The translations under genes and the position numbers were made by a program. A DNA stretch of 64,000 nt. Source: CAWAND01 sp963807065. GTDB lineage: Bacteria; Chloroflexota; Anaerolineae; Anaerolineales; E44-bin32. Shown piece by piece: positions 22,545-31,765 of the stretch; positions within the stretch are counted from its first letter, which is position 1, and each line of letters starts with the position of its first letter. The stretch spans positions 124,001-188,000 of the forward strand of contig CAWDZQ010000002.1 of NCBI GenBank assembly GCA_963807065.1, read 5' to 3'. The notes under the pieces are model-generated. The model was not told the origin of the DNA. It ran no database searches and worked only from the letters and a program-made list of their open reading frames with translations.

Positions 22545-25475
22545 TTAGCTCGCCGACTGCGATAATGCCCGCCAGACCTTTTCAGGCGTGAATGGGAGCT
22601 CACGGATCTGCACACCGGTAGCGTCCCGGATGGCGTTGGCCACGGCAGGCGCCACACCGTCCATCGGAATCTCAGCTACTGCTTTGGCTCCAAAGGGCCC
22701 ATTGGGTTCGTAGGAGGGCACAAGGATGGCCTGAATCTCAGGGACCTCATCCGCCTGAAAGATTCGGTAGTCGCCCAGGCGGCGGGTTTGAATAGCCCCC
22801 ATTTCGTCGTAAACCATGTCCTCCGAAACGGCGTATCCCAGGGCCTGGACCAATCCACCTTCGATCTGGCCCGTGGCGCCTTGAGGGTTGATCGGCGTGC
22901 CGCAGTCTACGGCCATCACCAGCCTCTTAACCGTCACACCGCCCGTTTCCATGTCTACCTCCACTTCGGCGAACTGCGCGCCGAAGGGGGGCGGCGACAC
23001 CATCGACATGTGGGACGCCGTGGACATGATCTGCTTCTGGTCTTCGGTATGCAGACTGTGGAGGGCGATCTTGTCCAGCCCCACGCTCTGTCCGCCCTGG
23101 GTGATCACCTGCCGATGCTCGAGGCTCATCCCTTCTACGCCCACGCCCAGCATGAGGGACGCTCGATCGAAGATCTGCTTGCGAACCTCAGCCGCTGCCT
23201 TCTGCACCGCCCCGCCCGAAATATAGGTTGTGCTCGAGGCGTAGGCGCCAACGTCGAACGGGGTGAAGTCGGTGTCGGAGGAGTAGATCAGCACATCTTC
23301 TAAGGGCACGCCCAACGTTTCGGCCGCGATCTGGGCCAGGACCGTGTCCGACCCGGTGCCCAGATCCGTGGCTCCGACGAGCAGGTTGAAGCTACCGTCA
23401 TCGTTCATCTTGAGGCTGGCAGCGCCCATGTCGAGTCCGGCAATAGCCGTGCCGTGCATCACCATGGCGAAGCCCAGGCCGCGTCGAACTTGCGGCCGTG
23501 AGGGATCGGCATGCCATGCGGGGTCTCCGCGCCGGTTCCAGTAGATGGCCGCCGATCCCTGGGCCACACACTCCGGCAGGGTGCTGCTGGTGACCCGTTG
23601 GGCGGTCACGCGTCCGGCCTCTCCAAGCTCGGCGGTGATAGGAATAGGGTCCCCCACCCGAAGCGAGTTCTTCATCCGGAATTCGACCGGATCGAGATTC
23701 AGTTCTGCGGCGATCTCCTCCATCAGGCACTCGAGGGCAAACTCGGCCTGCGGTGCTCCATAGCCGCGAAAGGCGCCGGCGACGGGTTTGTTGGTATAAA
23801 CAATGTCGCCCACGAAGCGCAGATCGTCGCAACGGTAGGTCGCCAGGCCACGCTGGCCCGTCACCCCACATACCGTCATCCCGTGCGTGCCATAAGCGCC
23901 CGTGTCCTCCACCACGTAGAGATCGAGGCCCTTCAGCGTGCCGTCATCATTAACCCCGGCGCGGTAGGTCAGCACCTGCGCGTGGCGTGAGCGGGCGCTG
24001 CTAAACTCCAGTTCCCGGGTGTACTCGAAGCGCACCGGCCTCCCCGTAGCCAGCGTGAGGTGTCCGCACAAATCCTCGATCAGCATCTCCTGCTTGCCAC
24101 CGAAGCCGCCGCCGATGCGGGGCTTGATGACCCGGATCTGTTTGACCGACAGGCCCAGCAGCGGAGCCACCATCCGGCGCACGTGAAATGGCACCTGGGT
24201 GCTGGTTCGGATGACCAATCGGTCGTCATCATCCCAGTAGGTAACCACCACGTGGGGCTCGATGGACGCTTGCTGGACCTGGTGCACCCGATAGGTGCGT
24301 TCGAACACATGGTCTGCATCGGCCAGCGCTTTCTCGACATCCCCCACTTCGGTGCGCAGCTTGACGGCAATGTTGTGGCCGGCATCCTCGATTCCGACCG
24401 CGTCGGTCTCGTCGTGGATTATGGGAGAGCTGCCCTTCATGGCCTGCACAGCGTCAAAGGTAGCCGGCAGCACCGCGTACTCCACATCGATCAGCTCGAG
24501 CGCCTGGCGTGCCAGTTCCGGCGTCTCCGCGGCCACGACCGCCACGCGATCCCCCACATAGCGCACCTTGGAATCCAGGCTAACCTGATCCCAGGGATAA
24601 GGATTGGGGTACGACTGGCCGCCGGAAGCGTAGGGGACTCTGGGGACATCTTTGTAGCACAGCACGGCTTCCACTCCGGGCAAGGCTTTGGCTCGTGATG
24701 TATCGATGGATGCGATGCGGGCATGTGCATGAGGGCTGGTGAGCATGGCAGCGTGGAGCATTCCCGGGAGATCTATGTCATCCGTGAATACTGGACGGCC
24801 CTTGACCAGTTTGATGGCATCAACTTTGGGTTCAGGGTGAGCGACCACCTGGGTGACAACCTGCTGAGTGGCCGGCGCCCGGACGTCCACCTGGGGCTTG
24901 GTGGTGACCACCGCGCCGGCCCCTCCCACTTGCGCCTCATCATCGTCTTGCCCTGGATTTCCAAACTGCTCTAATGAAACCGGGATGCCTTCACTTTCGA
25001 TGGGCGGAACCGGGTCGCCCCGCAGCATGGCCGCCGCTCTGAGCATGGCCTGCACCGGCTTGACGTAGCCGGTGCATCGGCACAGCACACCGCTGAGCGC
25101 CTCGCGGCATTCGTCTTCCGTGGGGTCCGGCACCCTTCGAAGCAAGTCATGCGTGGCCAGCACCATAGCTGGAGTGCAGTAGCCGCACTGGATGGCACCC
25201 AAATCGACAAACGCCTGCTGGATGGGATGCAGCTCATTCCGAGCCGACATCCCTTCCACGGTCTCCAGCTCACGGCCGTCCGCCTGGGCGGCGTACATCA
25301 CGCACGTCGGGGTCAACCTCCCGTCGATGAGCACGCTGCAGGCTCCACAATCCCCCGTCTCGCAGCCGTGTTTGACGCTCCACAGCTGCATGCGCCGCAG
25401 TGCGTCCATCAGTTTTTCGTCGGGGGCAATTTCGGCCTCCACCTTCTGGCCGTTGAGTGTGAACTGGATCTTCAT
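22545..25475 (-). CDS. xdhD: XdhD-like molybdenum hydroxylase, fused 2Fe-2S and Mo domains
   Basis: A 976-residue xanthine-dehydrogenase-family protein. Residues 1-155 carry two 2Fe-2S domains (GCETGDCGACSVLIDG, CGYCTP, CRCTGY). After a linker to about residue 215 come the molybdopterin domains, with GGGFGGKQE, DLGTGSDTVLAQ and the base region GAKAVAEIP holding the catalytic Glu. Fusion of the FeS part to the Mo part with a separate FAD gene is the E. coli XdhD arrangement and that of selenium-dependent xanthine dehydrogenases. It probably hydroxylates a purine or related heterocycle. The start overlaps the stop of the FAD gene (TGATG). Confidence 0.9.
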   Translation of the reverse strand: MKIQFTLNGQKVEAEIAPDEKLMDALRRMQLWSVKHGCETGDCGACSVLIDGRLTPTCVMYAAQADGRELETVEGMSARNELHPIQQAFVDLGAIQCGYCTPAMVLATHDLLRRVPDPTEDECREALSGVLCRCTGYVKPVQAMLRAAAMLRGDPVPPIESEGIPVSLEQFGNPGQDDDEAQVGGAGAVVTTKPQVDVRAPATQQVVTQVVAHPEPKVDAIKLVKGRPVFTDDIDLPGMLHAAMLTSPHAHARIASIDTSRAKALPGVEAVLCYKDVPRVPYASGGQSYPNPYPWDQVSLDSKVRYVGDRVAVVAAETPELARQALELIDVEYAVLPATFDAVQAMKGSSPIIHDETDAVGIEDAGHNIAVKLRTEVGDVEKALADADHVFERTYRVHQVQQASIEPHVVVTYWDDDDRLVIRTSTQVPFHVRRMVAPLLGLSVKQIRVIKPRIGGGFGGKQEMLIEDLCGHLTLATGRPVRFEYTRELEFSSARSRHAQVLTYRAGVNDDGTLKGLDLYVVEDTGAYGTHGMTVCGVTGQRGLATYRCDDLRFVGDIVYTNKPVAGAFRGYGAPQAEFALECLMEEIAAELNLDPVEFRMKNSLRVGDPIPITAELGEAGRVTAQRVTSSTLPECVAQGSAAIYWNRRGDPAWHADPSRPQVRRGLGFAMVMHGTAIAGLDMGAASLKMNDDGSFNLLVGATDLGTGSDTVLAQIAAETLGVPLEDVLIYSSDTDFTPFDVGAYASSTTYISGGAVQKAAAEVRKQIFDRASLMLGVGVEGMSLEHRQVITQGGQSVGLDKIALHSLHTEDQKQIMSTASHMSMVSPPPFGAQFAEVEVDMETGGVTVKRLVMAVDCGTPINPQGATGQIEGGLVQALGYAVSEDMVYDEMGAIQTRRLGDYRIFQADEVPEIQAILVPSYEPNGPFGAKAVAEIPMDGVAPAVANAIRDATGVQIRELPFTPEKVWRALSQSAS

Positions 25476-26320
25476 CAAGCACCTACCTTCTTCAGGGACG
25501 CGGCCATGGCTCGGCCCGCCAGGCGCACCATCATGTCCTGCTGGTACTTAGCACTCGCTCGGAAATCCGCTTCCGGCGAAACCGCCGATCGCACCGCCCG
25601 GGCCACATCGTCTTGCGCCCAACCCGAGGTTGAGCCACCCTTCAGGGTCATCTCCGCCTCTCTTACACGTGCCGGCGCCCAACCCACGCTAGCAACCGCC
25701 AGGCGAGCCAAAGCGATCTTGTCGCCTGTGACCTCAACGGCGGCACATGCGGCTGCCAGCGCCTGGTCCATCGGCGAGCGGGCCAGCCATTCCAATCCCC
25801 AGCCCTTGTTGCCGCCCGGTCCGCGAGGAACCCGCACCTCTTAAATCAGGCAAAGCCCAAGCGCCAAGTCATCGGCCCAGAAGTCGTCCAACGCAAGGCT
25901 GCGCTCGCCCGGCATGATCACCACCTCGGCACCAAGCGCCAACAGGGCGAGCGCCAGTTCCGGCGGCCCCTGCCGGGTCATCACAGCCCCCCCGACGGTG
26001 GCCAGGTTTCTTAGCCCATAATGCGCCAACCTCCGGGAGGCCTTGCCAATCAGGCCACCAAAAGCCTCGGCCAGGAACTCATCCTCTGTCAAATTCTGGA
26101 TCGGCGTGCCGCCTCCGATGGCAACCATGCTGTCATCGACTTTGATGTAGTCAAGGTTTAGGCCCGAGAGATCGATCATCGACGGCCGGGCCCAGGTTTC
26201 GGGCGGCTCGACACGGGCACCGAGCCACAACAGCCCAGCCTCATCTCCCAGCCTCTCAAGCAACGAGCCGGCTTCCTCCAAAGTCTTGGGCCGTAGGATT
26301 TGGTCCGGCGCAGCTTTCAT
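25475..26320 (-). pseudogene. FAD-binding subunit of molybdenum hydroxylase (YgfM/CoxM-like), interrupted by in-frame TAA
   Basis: The gene starts at ATG 26320 after AAAGGAG. Residues up to LALGLCLI read as a FAD_binding_5-type domain (GLRNLATVGGAVMTRQGPPELALALLALGAEV), then TAA at 25841-25843. The same frame continues directly with EVRVPRGPGGNKGWGLEW and runs 120 codons to a stop that overlaps xdhD. The whole frame of 282 codons is the usual size, and both halves are conserved in type, so this is one gene with a nonsense change (for example CAA to TAA), a sequence error, or two polypeptides restarted at the GTG of 25837. The usual AGGTD FAD loop is also altered (LLWLGARVEP). Confidence 0.8.
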
Positions 26321-26533
26321 AGCTTTCTCCTTTCAAGTCTTCCCCCCAACGAGCATCGGGGGGAAGCGTTGCCCTCCAAGCCTAGCACACTCGAACCAGC
26401 TCGGTAAACAAAGTTTGGAAGGTGTCCCACGAGATGCTAGAATCGCTTGGCTTTCATCTGGGTCGGCCCTGCCAGCAACCAGGGCGCGGAAGGACCCCCG
26501 CCGGAGCCTTCCCCAGGAGATCCAGTCCACACC

Positions 26534-27211
26534 ATGGCCCGAAGAATGACGCTCTGCATGCATGACTGGCATCCGCTCGCCTACGGCCTCGAGACTGCCT
26601 GCTACGCCGGGGCCAGCGGGTTTTCCGAGATCTGGCAGGCCGACAGACGCCTGGCGCGGGACTGCATCTTCCTGACAAGCGTCTTCCTCACCCAGACACA
26701 TACGCTGCGCGTGGGGTCGGGCGGGCTGCCACTGTGGACCCGTAACCCAGCACTGAATGGCGCCACCAGGAGCACTCTCCGGGAGTTGGCCGTGCGGGCA
26801 GATGGCAGGGGACGCGTGGTGCTTGGTCTGGGCGCCCGGCGGGAACTCGTCGCCGGCCGGGTCGGTGTCGAACGGCGCAATCCGCCGCGGGCCATGCGCG
26901 GCCACGCCGAAGCGCTTCGCGCCTTCTTCACCATGGAACACGTCAACTTCCAGGGAGGATTTGTCCATCTGGACCGCGGCCGCCTGGACGTCGCCTACGG
27001 GGACGGCTCGCCGCGCGAAAATCTGAACCCTACCGGCGCCAGCCAGGTCATACCAGATGAGGTGGCCCAGAATATGATGGCGCTGGGCGAAGCACTGACT
27101 TGCCGTGCCAAGGTGCGGGAGTACGTCCGGGCCGGCGTCACCTGCCCGATCCAGTGTTCCCTGCTGGACGACATCGGGGCCGTGATCGATGCTTTCGCCC
27201 ACAAACCTTAG
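26534..27211 (+). pseudogene. LLM-class (luciferase-like) flavin/F420 oxidoreductase with internal deletion
   Basis: The N-terminal part reads as a luciferase-like monooxygenase: FSEIWQADRRLA, FLTSVFLTQTHTLRVGSGG, GRVVLGLGAR and RAMRGHAEALRAFF. The C-terminal end (DEVAQNMMALGEALTCRAKVREYVRAGVTCP) also fits. The central block with the cofactor-site strand usually written IPVYI-GG-GPKML is absent, and the two parts join near base 27010. At 225 residues it is about 100 short of the family. The frame stays open, so a small derived protein is possible, but loss of function is more likely. It is divergent from the FAD-subunit gene. Confidence 0.6.
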
Positions 27212-27230
27212 CGCGACCGGCAACCAACAC

Positions 27231-27248
27231 TTGTGAAGGAGTTCACAA
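27231..27248. promoter_or_regulatory. perfect TTGTGAA-N4-TTCACAA palindrome over the hydantoinase RBS
   Basis: TTGTGAAGGAGTTCACAA matches all 14 specified bases of the Rex consensus and all of the CRP-type TGTGA-N6-TCACA. Its centre contains the AAGGAG Shine-Dalgarno of the hydantoinase gene, and the start codon is 6 bases beyond its end. A protein bound here would block a transcript start or elongation right at the gene. Confidence 0.6.
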
Positions 27249-27253
27249 TCGGA

Positions 27254-28645
27254 ATGGAATTTGATCTGGCCATCAAGGGTGGAACATTGGTGACCGCCTC
27301 GGGGGTTTTTGAAACCGACATCGGCATAAACGGCGGCAGCATAGCCGCCTGGGGTGACCGCCTTAAGGGTCGGCGTGAACTCGATGCCGGCGGAATGTTG
27401 GTTCTGCCGGGTGGCGTCGACCCTCATGTGCACCTGGCCATGCCCGCCGGACCGACCCGGTCCAGCGACGACTGGGCCAGCGGCACGCTGGCCGCCGCTT
27501 GCGGCGGAACCACAACCCTGGTCGACTTTGTCGAACCCGAGCCCGGGCAATCCTTGGTGGATGCGCTGCAGGCGCGCCGGGCTGAGGCCGACGGCCAGGT
27601 TCACATTGACTATGGTCTGCACATGACGCTCCGCTGGGCGGACGAGGCCACCCTGGCCTCGGTCCCGGACATCGTGGCGGCTGGCTGCCCGACCTTCAAG
27701 GCCTACACCACGTACGAGGGTTTCCGCCTGAATGATGCCGACATGCTGGCTGCCATGCAGGCCGTGGCGGCGGCCGGGGGCACGTTGATGGTCCACTGCG
27801 AGAATGACGCCATGATCCATTTGGCGCAGGCGCGTCTTATCGCCCAGGGGCGTACCGGTCCGTCCGCCCATCCCCTTTCCCGGCCGCCGGAGGCCGAGGC
27901 CGATGCCGTCCAACACGTTATTCATCTGGCGACTCAAGCCGCCTGCCCGGTGTACATCGTTCATATCTCGACCAGCGAGGGGGCGCTGGCCGTGCAGGCT
28001 GCCAAAGATCACGGCCTCGACGTGATGGGGGAGACCTGTCCTCAGTACCTTCTGTTGGACGAAGGCTTGTTTTCCGCGCCCGGCTTTGATGCCGCCAAGT
28101 ACGTTTGCTCCCCCCCACTCCGCGCGCCGGAGCATGCCTCCGCGCTGTGGCGGTATCTGGCGCAGGGCACCATCGACGTGGTGGCCACCGATCATTGCCC
28201 TTTCAACTTCGACGGTCAGAAGAATCTGGGGTCGGCTGACTTTCGGCAAATTCCCAATGGCCTTCCGGGTGTCGAACTCCGTCTGGCGTTGATGCACACT
28301 TTTGGCGTTCGAACAGGCCGCATCAGCCTGGCCAATTGGGTCCACCTGTGTTCCACGGCCCCGGCTCGGACCTTCGGCCTGTACCCAAGAAAGGGCAGCC
28401 TTGCCCCTCGTGCAGACGCCGATATCGTCATCTTCGACCCGATGCGCACCTTTGGAGTCACCCACGGCGACCTCCACGAGCAGGTCGATTACACGCCCTA
28501 CGAGGGCCTGACGCTGACCGGCAGCCCGCGCACCGTGCTTCAACGAGGCAAGATTCTGTTCGACGAAGGTCACTTCGTCGGCCAGCCCGGCGCAGGCGCC
28601 TTCCTTGCCGGCGACTCCCCAACCGCTTCCCGCAGCGGTGCCTGA
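27254..28645 (+). CDS. hyuA: D-hydantoinase/dihydropyrimidinase-like amidohydrolase
   Basis: A 463-residue cyclic amidohydrolase. Zinc ligands are in HVHLAMP, the carboxylated lysine in CPTFKAYTTYEGF (about residue 150), further histidines in VHCEN and HISTSEGA, and the catalytic Asp in ATDHCPFN. It opens hydantoin- or dihydropyrimidine-type rings. The start ATG 27254 (MEFDLAIKGG) is the family start; a GTG at 27233 lies inside the palindrome. With the YgeY, SsnA and XdhD-like genes it completes the E. coli-type ygeY-hyuA-ssnA-xdhD set. Confidence 0.93.
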   Translation: MEFDLAIKGGTLVTASGVFETDIGINGGSIAAWGDRLKGRRELDAGGMLVLPGGVDPHVHLAMPAGPTRSSDDWASGTLAAACGGTTTLVDFVEPEPGQSLVDALQARRAEADGQVHIDYGLHMTLRWADEATLASVPDIVAAGCPTFKAYTTYEGFRLNDADMLAAMQAVAAAGGTLMVHCENDAMIHLAQARLIAQGRTGPSAHPLSRPPEAEADAVQHVIHLATQAACPVYIVHISTSEGALAVQAAKDHGLDVMGETCPQYLLLDEGLFSAPGFDAAKYVCSPPLRAPEHASALWRYLAQGTIDVVATDHCPFNFDGQKNLGSADFRQIPNGLPGVELRLALMHTFGVRTGRISLANWVHLCSTAPARTFGLYPRKGSLAPRADADIVIFDPMRTFGVTHGDLHEQVDYTPYEGLTLTGSPRTVLQRGKILFDEGHFVGQPGAGAFLAGDSPTASRSGA

Positions 28646-28660
28646 CACGTTCCTGCGCCC

Positions 28661-29542
28661 CTAGAAGCCTGCCACCTCGGGGATCACGTCATCCCGCATG
28701 ATCTCCAGCGGTGTAAGGGCCTCGGCGTTGGGCATGTTGAAGATCAGGTGCTGGACCCCTGCATCGGCCAGATCACGACAGATTTGGATCACATCCGCGG
28801 CCGACATCTCATCCGGCGCGATGTGGATCGACCTAAGCGCGGTGCGCTCGATGTCGTCATAATCTCGGCCGACTTCCTGACAATGCCGCTTTAGGACTTC
28901 GAATTTGTGCGCCACAACTTCCGGGCCCTGCCAGGCGAAGACGTTGCAGGCATCGGCATACTTGGCCACCAACTTTAGGGTCTTTCGCTCGCCCATTCCG
29001 CCGATCAATATCGGTGGGTGCGGGGACTGGACAGAAAGCGGCCGGCACAGGGTCTCTTTGAGGCTGAAGTGCTTGCCCTGAAACGGCCCGGCCGCACCGG
29101 CCCACATCTGCTTGGCGATCTGCAGACCTTCTTCAAGCCACTCGAAGCGCTCAGCGACGGGCGGAAAAGGAACCCCCAACGCATGTGCTTCGCGTTCGAA
29201 CCAGGCCGCCCCCACACCAAAGTACGTCCGGCCGCCGCTCACAACGTCTAGAGTCGTGGCGGTTTTGACCAAGATACCAGGATAACGGTACACGATGCCT
29301 GTCACCAGCGTGCCCAACTTTGCCCTTTCAGTCAGGCCCGCCAGGTAACCCAGGGTGGTGTAACCTTCCATCATGGGATCGGTGGCGTCGCCCACGCCCC
29401 TGATCTGGAAGAAATGATCCATAACCCACAAGCTGTAGAACCCCCCCTCGTCCGCCAGTTTGGCGATCTCCGCCAGATGGGTCCCGATTTGGCTGTTGCC
29501 TGCGGGCCAGTTGAAGCGCGGAAGCTGAAGTCCTATGCGCAT
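28661..29542 (-). CDS. LLM-class F420-type oxidoreductase
   Basis: A 293-residue TIM-barrel protein beginning MRIGLQLPRFNW and containing LWVMDHFFQI, LGTLVTGIVYRYPGILVKTATTLDVVSGGR and the strand PPILIGGMGERKTLKLVAKYADACNVF. It fits the F420-dependent LLM group better than FMN luciferases. It is the last gene of the minus-strand run and lies 27 bases after an NADPH:F420 reductase-like gene, which supports F420 as its cofactor. The substrate is unknown. Confidence 0.87.
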   Translation of the reverse strand: MRIGLQLPRFNWPAGNSQIGTHLAEIAKLADEGGFYSLWVMDHFFQIRGVGDATDPMMEGYTTLGYLAGLTERAKLGTLVTGIVYRYPGILVKTATTLDVVSGGRTYFGVGAAWFEREAHALGVPFPPVAERFEWLEEGLQIAKQMWAGAAGPFQGKHFSLKETLCRPLSVQSPHPPILIGGMGERKTLKLVAKYADACNVFAWQGPEVVAHKFEVLKRHCQEVGRDYDDIERTALRSIHIAPDEMSAADVIQICRDLADAGVQHLIFNMPNAEALTPLEIMRDDVIPEVAGF

Positions 29543-29569
29543 ACGATGTCACATCCTTTTCCAGTCTGG

Positions 29570-30250
29570 CTATCGATCGATTCCGCCCTCGGTCTCGATT
29601 CCGGTCAGGCAGACGCCCACGCGGTTGGCGCCAAGCTCCGTCCCGATCTTCATAATGACCGAGCTTAGTGCTTCACAGGCAATGCTGTTCACCAGGGGCC
29701 CAATATCGCGCGACTTAAGTCCGGTCGATGCGGACAGCGCAACCACTCGACGACGCGCGTCAGGATCGTCCCCGGCCACCCACACCTCGGCCGGCGTACG
29801 AACCTCAATCTGGCTGAGCACGCGGTACATCACCGTCTGAAAGGCGGCCACAACGCGGATATCTGGCCCGGCCAGCTCTTGCGCTTGGAGGGCGGCTGAG
29901 CTGCCTGCCGGCAGGGATACCCTATCCAGAGCACGTGGGTCGAGGGCGATGACGGCCGTCACAAGAATCCTACCCCTCAGGTCGTTCCGAAGCGCCGTAA
30001 GGACCCCCGCCTGCGCCTGGTAAGGCACCGCCAGTACGGCGATGTCGGCCGCCTCCAGGGCTTCCGCATGATCCCCAAAGGCGATCGCCGGCCCCATCAG
30101 CCGACCGTTCAACTCTCTGACGGTTGCTTCCGCCCCCGCCCGGTCCCGCGACCCGAGGCTGACCAGATGGCCGGCGCTGGCCAGACGAACGGCCAGCGCC
30201 CTGCCCATCCGGCCCGAACCAAGGACCGCCACTCTCTCGATCTGGTTCAT
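29570..30250 (-). CDS. NADPH:coenzyme F420 oxidoreductase-like protein
   Basis: A 226-residue Rossmann protein starting RVAVLGSGRMGRALAVRLASAGHLVSLGSRD, with the NADP-type loop, and IAVLAVPYQAQAGVL downstream. This matches the Fno/NpdG family, which moves hydride between NADPH and F420. It sits between the LLM gene and an aldehyde dehydrogenase gene. No F420 synthesis genes are visible in the window, so F420 use is inferred from this pair. Confidence 0.85.
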   Translation of the reverse strand: MNQIERVAVLGSGRMGRALAVRLASAGHLVSLGSRDRAGAEATVRELNGRLMGPAIAFGDHAEALEAADIAVLAVPYQAQAGVLTALRNDLRGRILVTAVIALDPRALDRVSLPAGSSAALQAQELAGPDIRVVAAFQTVMYRVLSQIEVRTPAEVWVAGDDPDARRRVVALSASTGLKSRDIGPLVNSIACEALSSVIMKIGTELGANRVGVCLTGIETEGGIDR

Positions 30251-30275
30251 ATGATCGACATCCGCGTACCCAACC

Positions 30276-31736
30276 TCACTTCATGTCGATGCTGACGGTC
30301 TTCGTGTTGAGAAACTCGTTGATCGACTCGGGCCCTTCGCTATGCCCGAAGCCGCTGCCTTTGTACGGCGTGCGCGTTACTTCGAACCCGGCACTGAAAT
30401 AGTGATTGACGTAGACCTGCGCCGATTCGAGCTGCTGGGCCACCCGGTGTGCATTGCGCAGGTTGCTGGTCCACACCGCCGACGCCAGGCCAAAGTCATT
30501 GTCGTTGGCGATATCGATGGCCTCATCGACGTCCTCGAAGGGAGTGACCACCAGCACCGGCCCGAATATCTCCTCCTGAGAGATTTTCGCACGCCTGGGG
30601 ACTGAGTCGAAGATCGTCGGCTTGACAAAGTAGCCCCCGCCGAGTGCTGGGTCTTCAGGAACGCCGCCGCCGGTGACCAACTGCGCCTCGCCCTTGCCGG
30701 TCTCGATGTAGCCCAGCACGCTCTTGCGTTGGCGATCGGAGATCAAGGGACCCATGTCGGCTTCGACGTCCGGACCGCCCAGTCTCAAACCCTCGGCCAT
30801 CTCCGCCAAACGGGCAACGAACTCGGCGTGAATGGGCTTCTGCACCAGCAGGCGGGATCCTGCCACGCAGACCTGACCGGCGTTTGCGAAGATGCCCCAC
30901 AATGCACCCTGAAGGGCCGCTTCAACGTTGGCGTCCGCCATCACGATGTTGGGGGACTTGCCACCCAACTCCATGACGGAATAGGCGAAGTGCCCGGAGG
31001 CACTCTGCAGGACCTGCTTGGCGGTGGCTCCGGAGCCGGTGAAGTAGATGGCATCGACCGACTTGTGTCCGGTGAGCGCATCGCCCATCTCACTTCCGGT
31101 GCCGGTGACGACATTCATCACACCCTTCGGCAGGCCGCACCCGTGTGCCACCTCGGCCAATTTGAGCAGACTGAGGGGCGCCTCTCTCGACGGTTTGACG
31201 ATCAGCGAATTGCCCGCCGCCAAGGCGGGAGCAATCGATCGGCTACCCGTCCAGAGCGGGCCGTTCCACGGGATGATGTGGGCTGTGATGCCCTTGGGCT
31301 CCCGCAGCGTGAAGGTGAAATAAGCGTTGGGGGCCAGGAAACTGTCGCCCAGGATCTTGTCCGCCAGGCCGGCATAGTACTCGAACCGGCGGGCGCAGAC
31401 TTCGTTGACCGTGTGCAGGGCTCCACCGACGCTGCCCCCCGTGTTGAGAGACTCCAGCTCAGCAAACTCTCTGGCCCGGGCGCGTATCTCCTGGGCAATT
31501 CGATAAATGATCCGAGCCCGCTCCGCCGGATGGGTATCACGCCAAACCTTGAGACCCTGCTCCGCCGAATCAACCGCCTTGTCAAGGTCCGCCTGAACAC
31601 CGCGCGGCACGCTGGAAGACACTTCACCGGTGGCCGGGTTGTGGATGTTGATCCGTTCCTTGCTGGCGGCTGGAACCCACTCGCCGTGGATGAACATGTC
31701 GTATTCGAGCACTTTGCTAGCTACCTTGTCTGCCAT
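30276..31736 (-). CDS. NAD(P)-dependent aldehyde dehydrogenase
   Basis: A 486-residue enzyme with catalytic Cys in NAGQVCVAGSRLL, the Glu of VMELGGKSPNI, the Asn of IPWNGPLW and the cofactor loop FTGSGATAKQVL. The start at 31736 follows GGAGG. It is 29 bases beyond grdA in the transcription order. Its likely role is to oxidise an aldehyde formed by the dehydrogenases or the aldolase of the same run. The substrate cannot be deduced. Confidence 0.93.
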   Translation of the reverse strand: MADKVASKVLEYDMFIHGEWVPAASKERINIHNPATGEVSSSVPRGVQADLDKAVDSAEQGLKVWRDTHPAERARIIYRIAQEIRARAREFAELESLNTGGSVGGALHTVNEVCARRFEYYAGLADKILGDSFLAPNAYFTFTLREPKGITAHIIPWNGPLWTGSRSIAPALAAGNSLIVKPSREAPLSLLKLAEVAHGCGLPKGVMNVVTGTGSEMGDALTGHKSVDAIYFTGSGATAKQVLQSASGHFAYSVMELGGKSPNIVMADANVEAALQGALWGIFANAGQVCVAGSRLLVQKPIHAEFVARLAEMAEGLRLGGPDVEADMGPLISDRQRKSVLGYIETGKGEAQLVTGGGVPEDPALGGGYFVKPTIFDSVPRRAKISQEEIFGPVLVVTPFEDVDEAIDIANDNDFGLASAVWTSNLRNAHRVAQQLESAQVYVNHYFSAGFEVTRTPYKGSGFGHSEGPESINEFLNTKTVSIDMK

Positions 31737-31765
31737 GCTGGCCTCCATTCCGTCCCCCCAGTCGC

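Noticed and set aside
26333..28648. open frame of 771 codons antisense to the hydantoinase gene
   Set aside because: It covers two plus-strand genes with clear motifs, and its translation shows no recognisable family.
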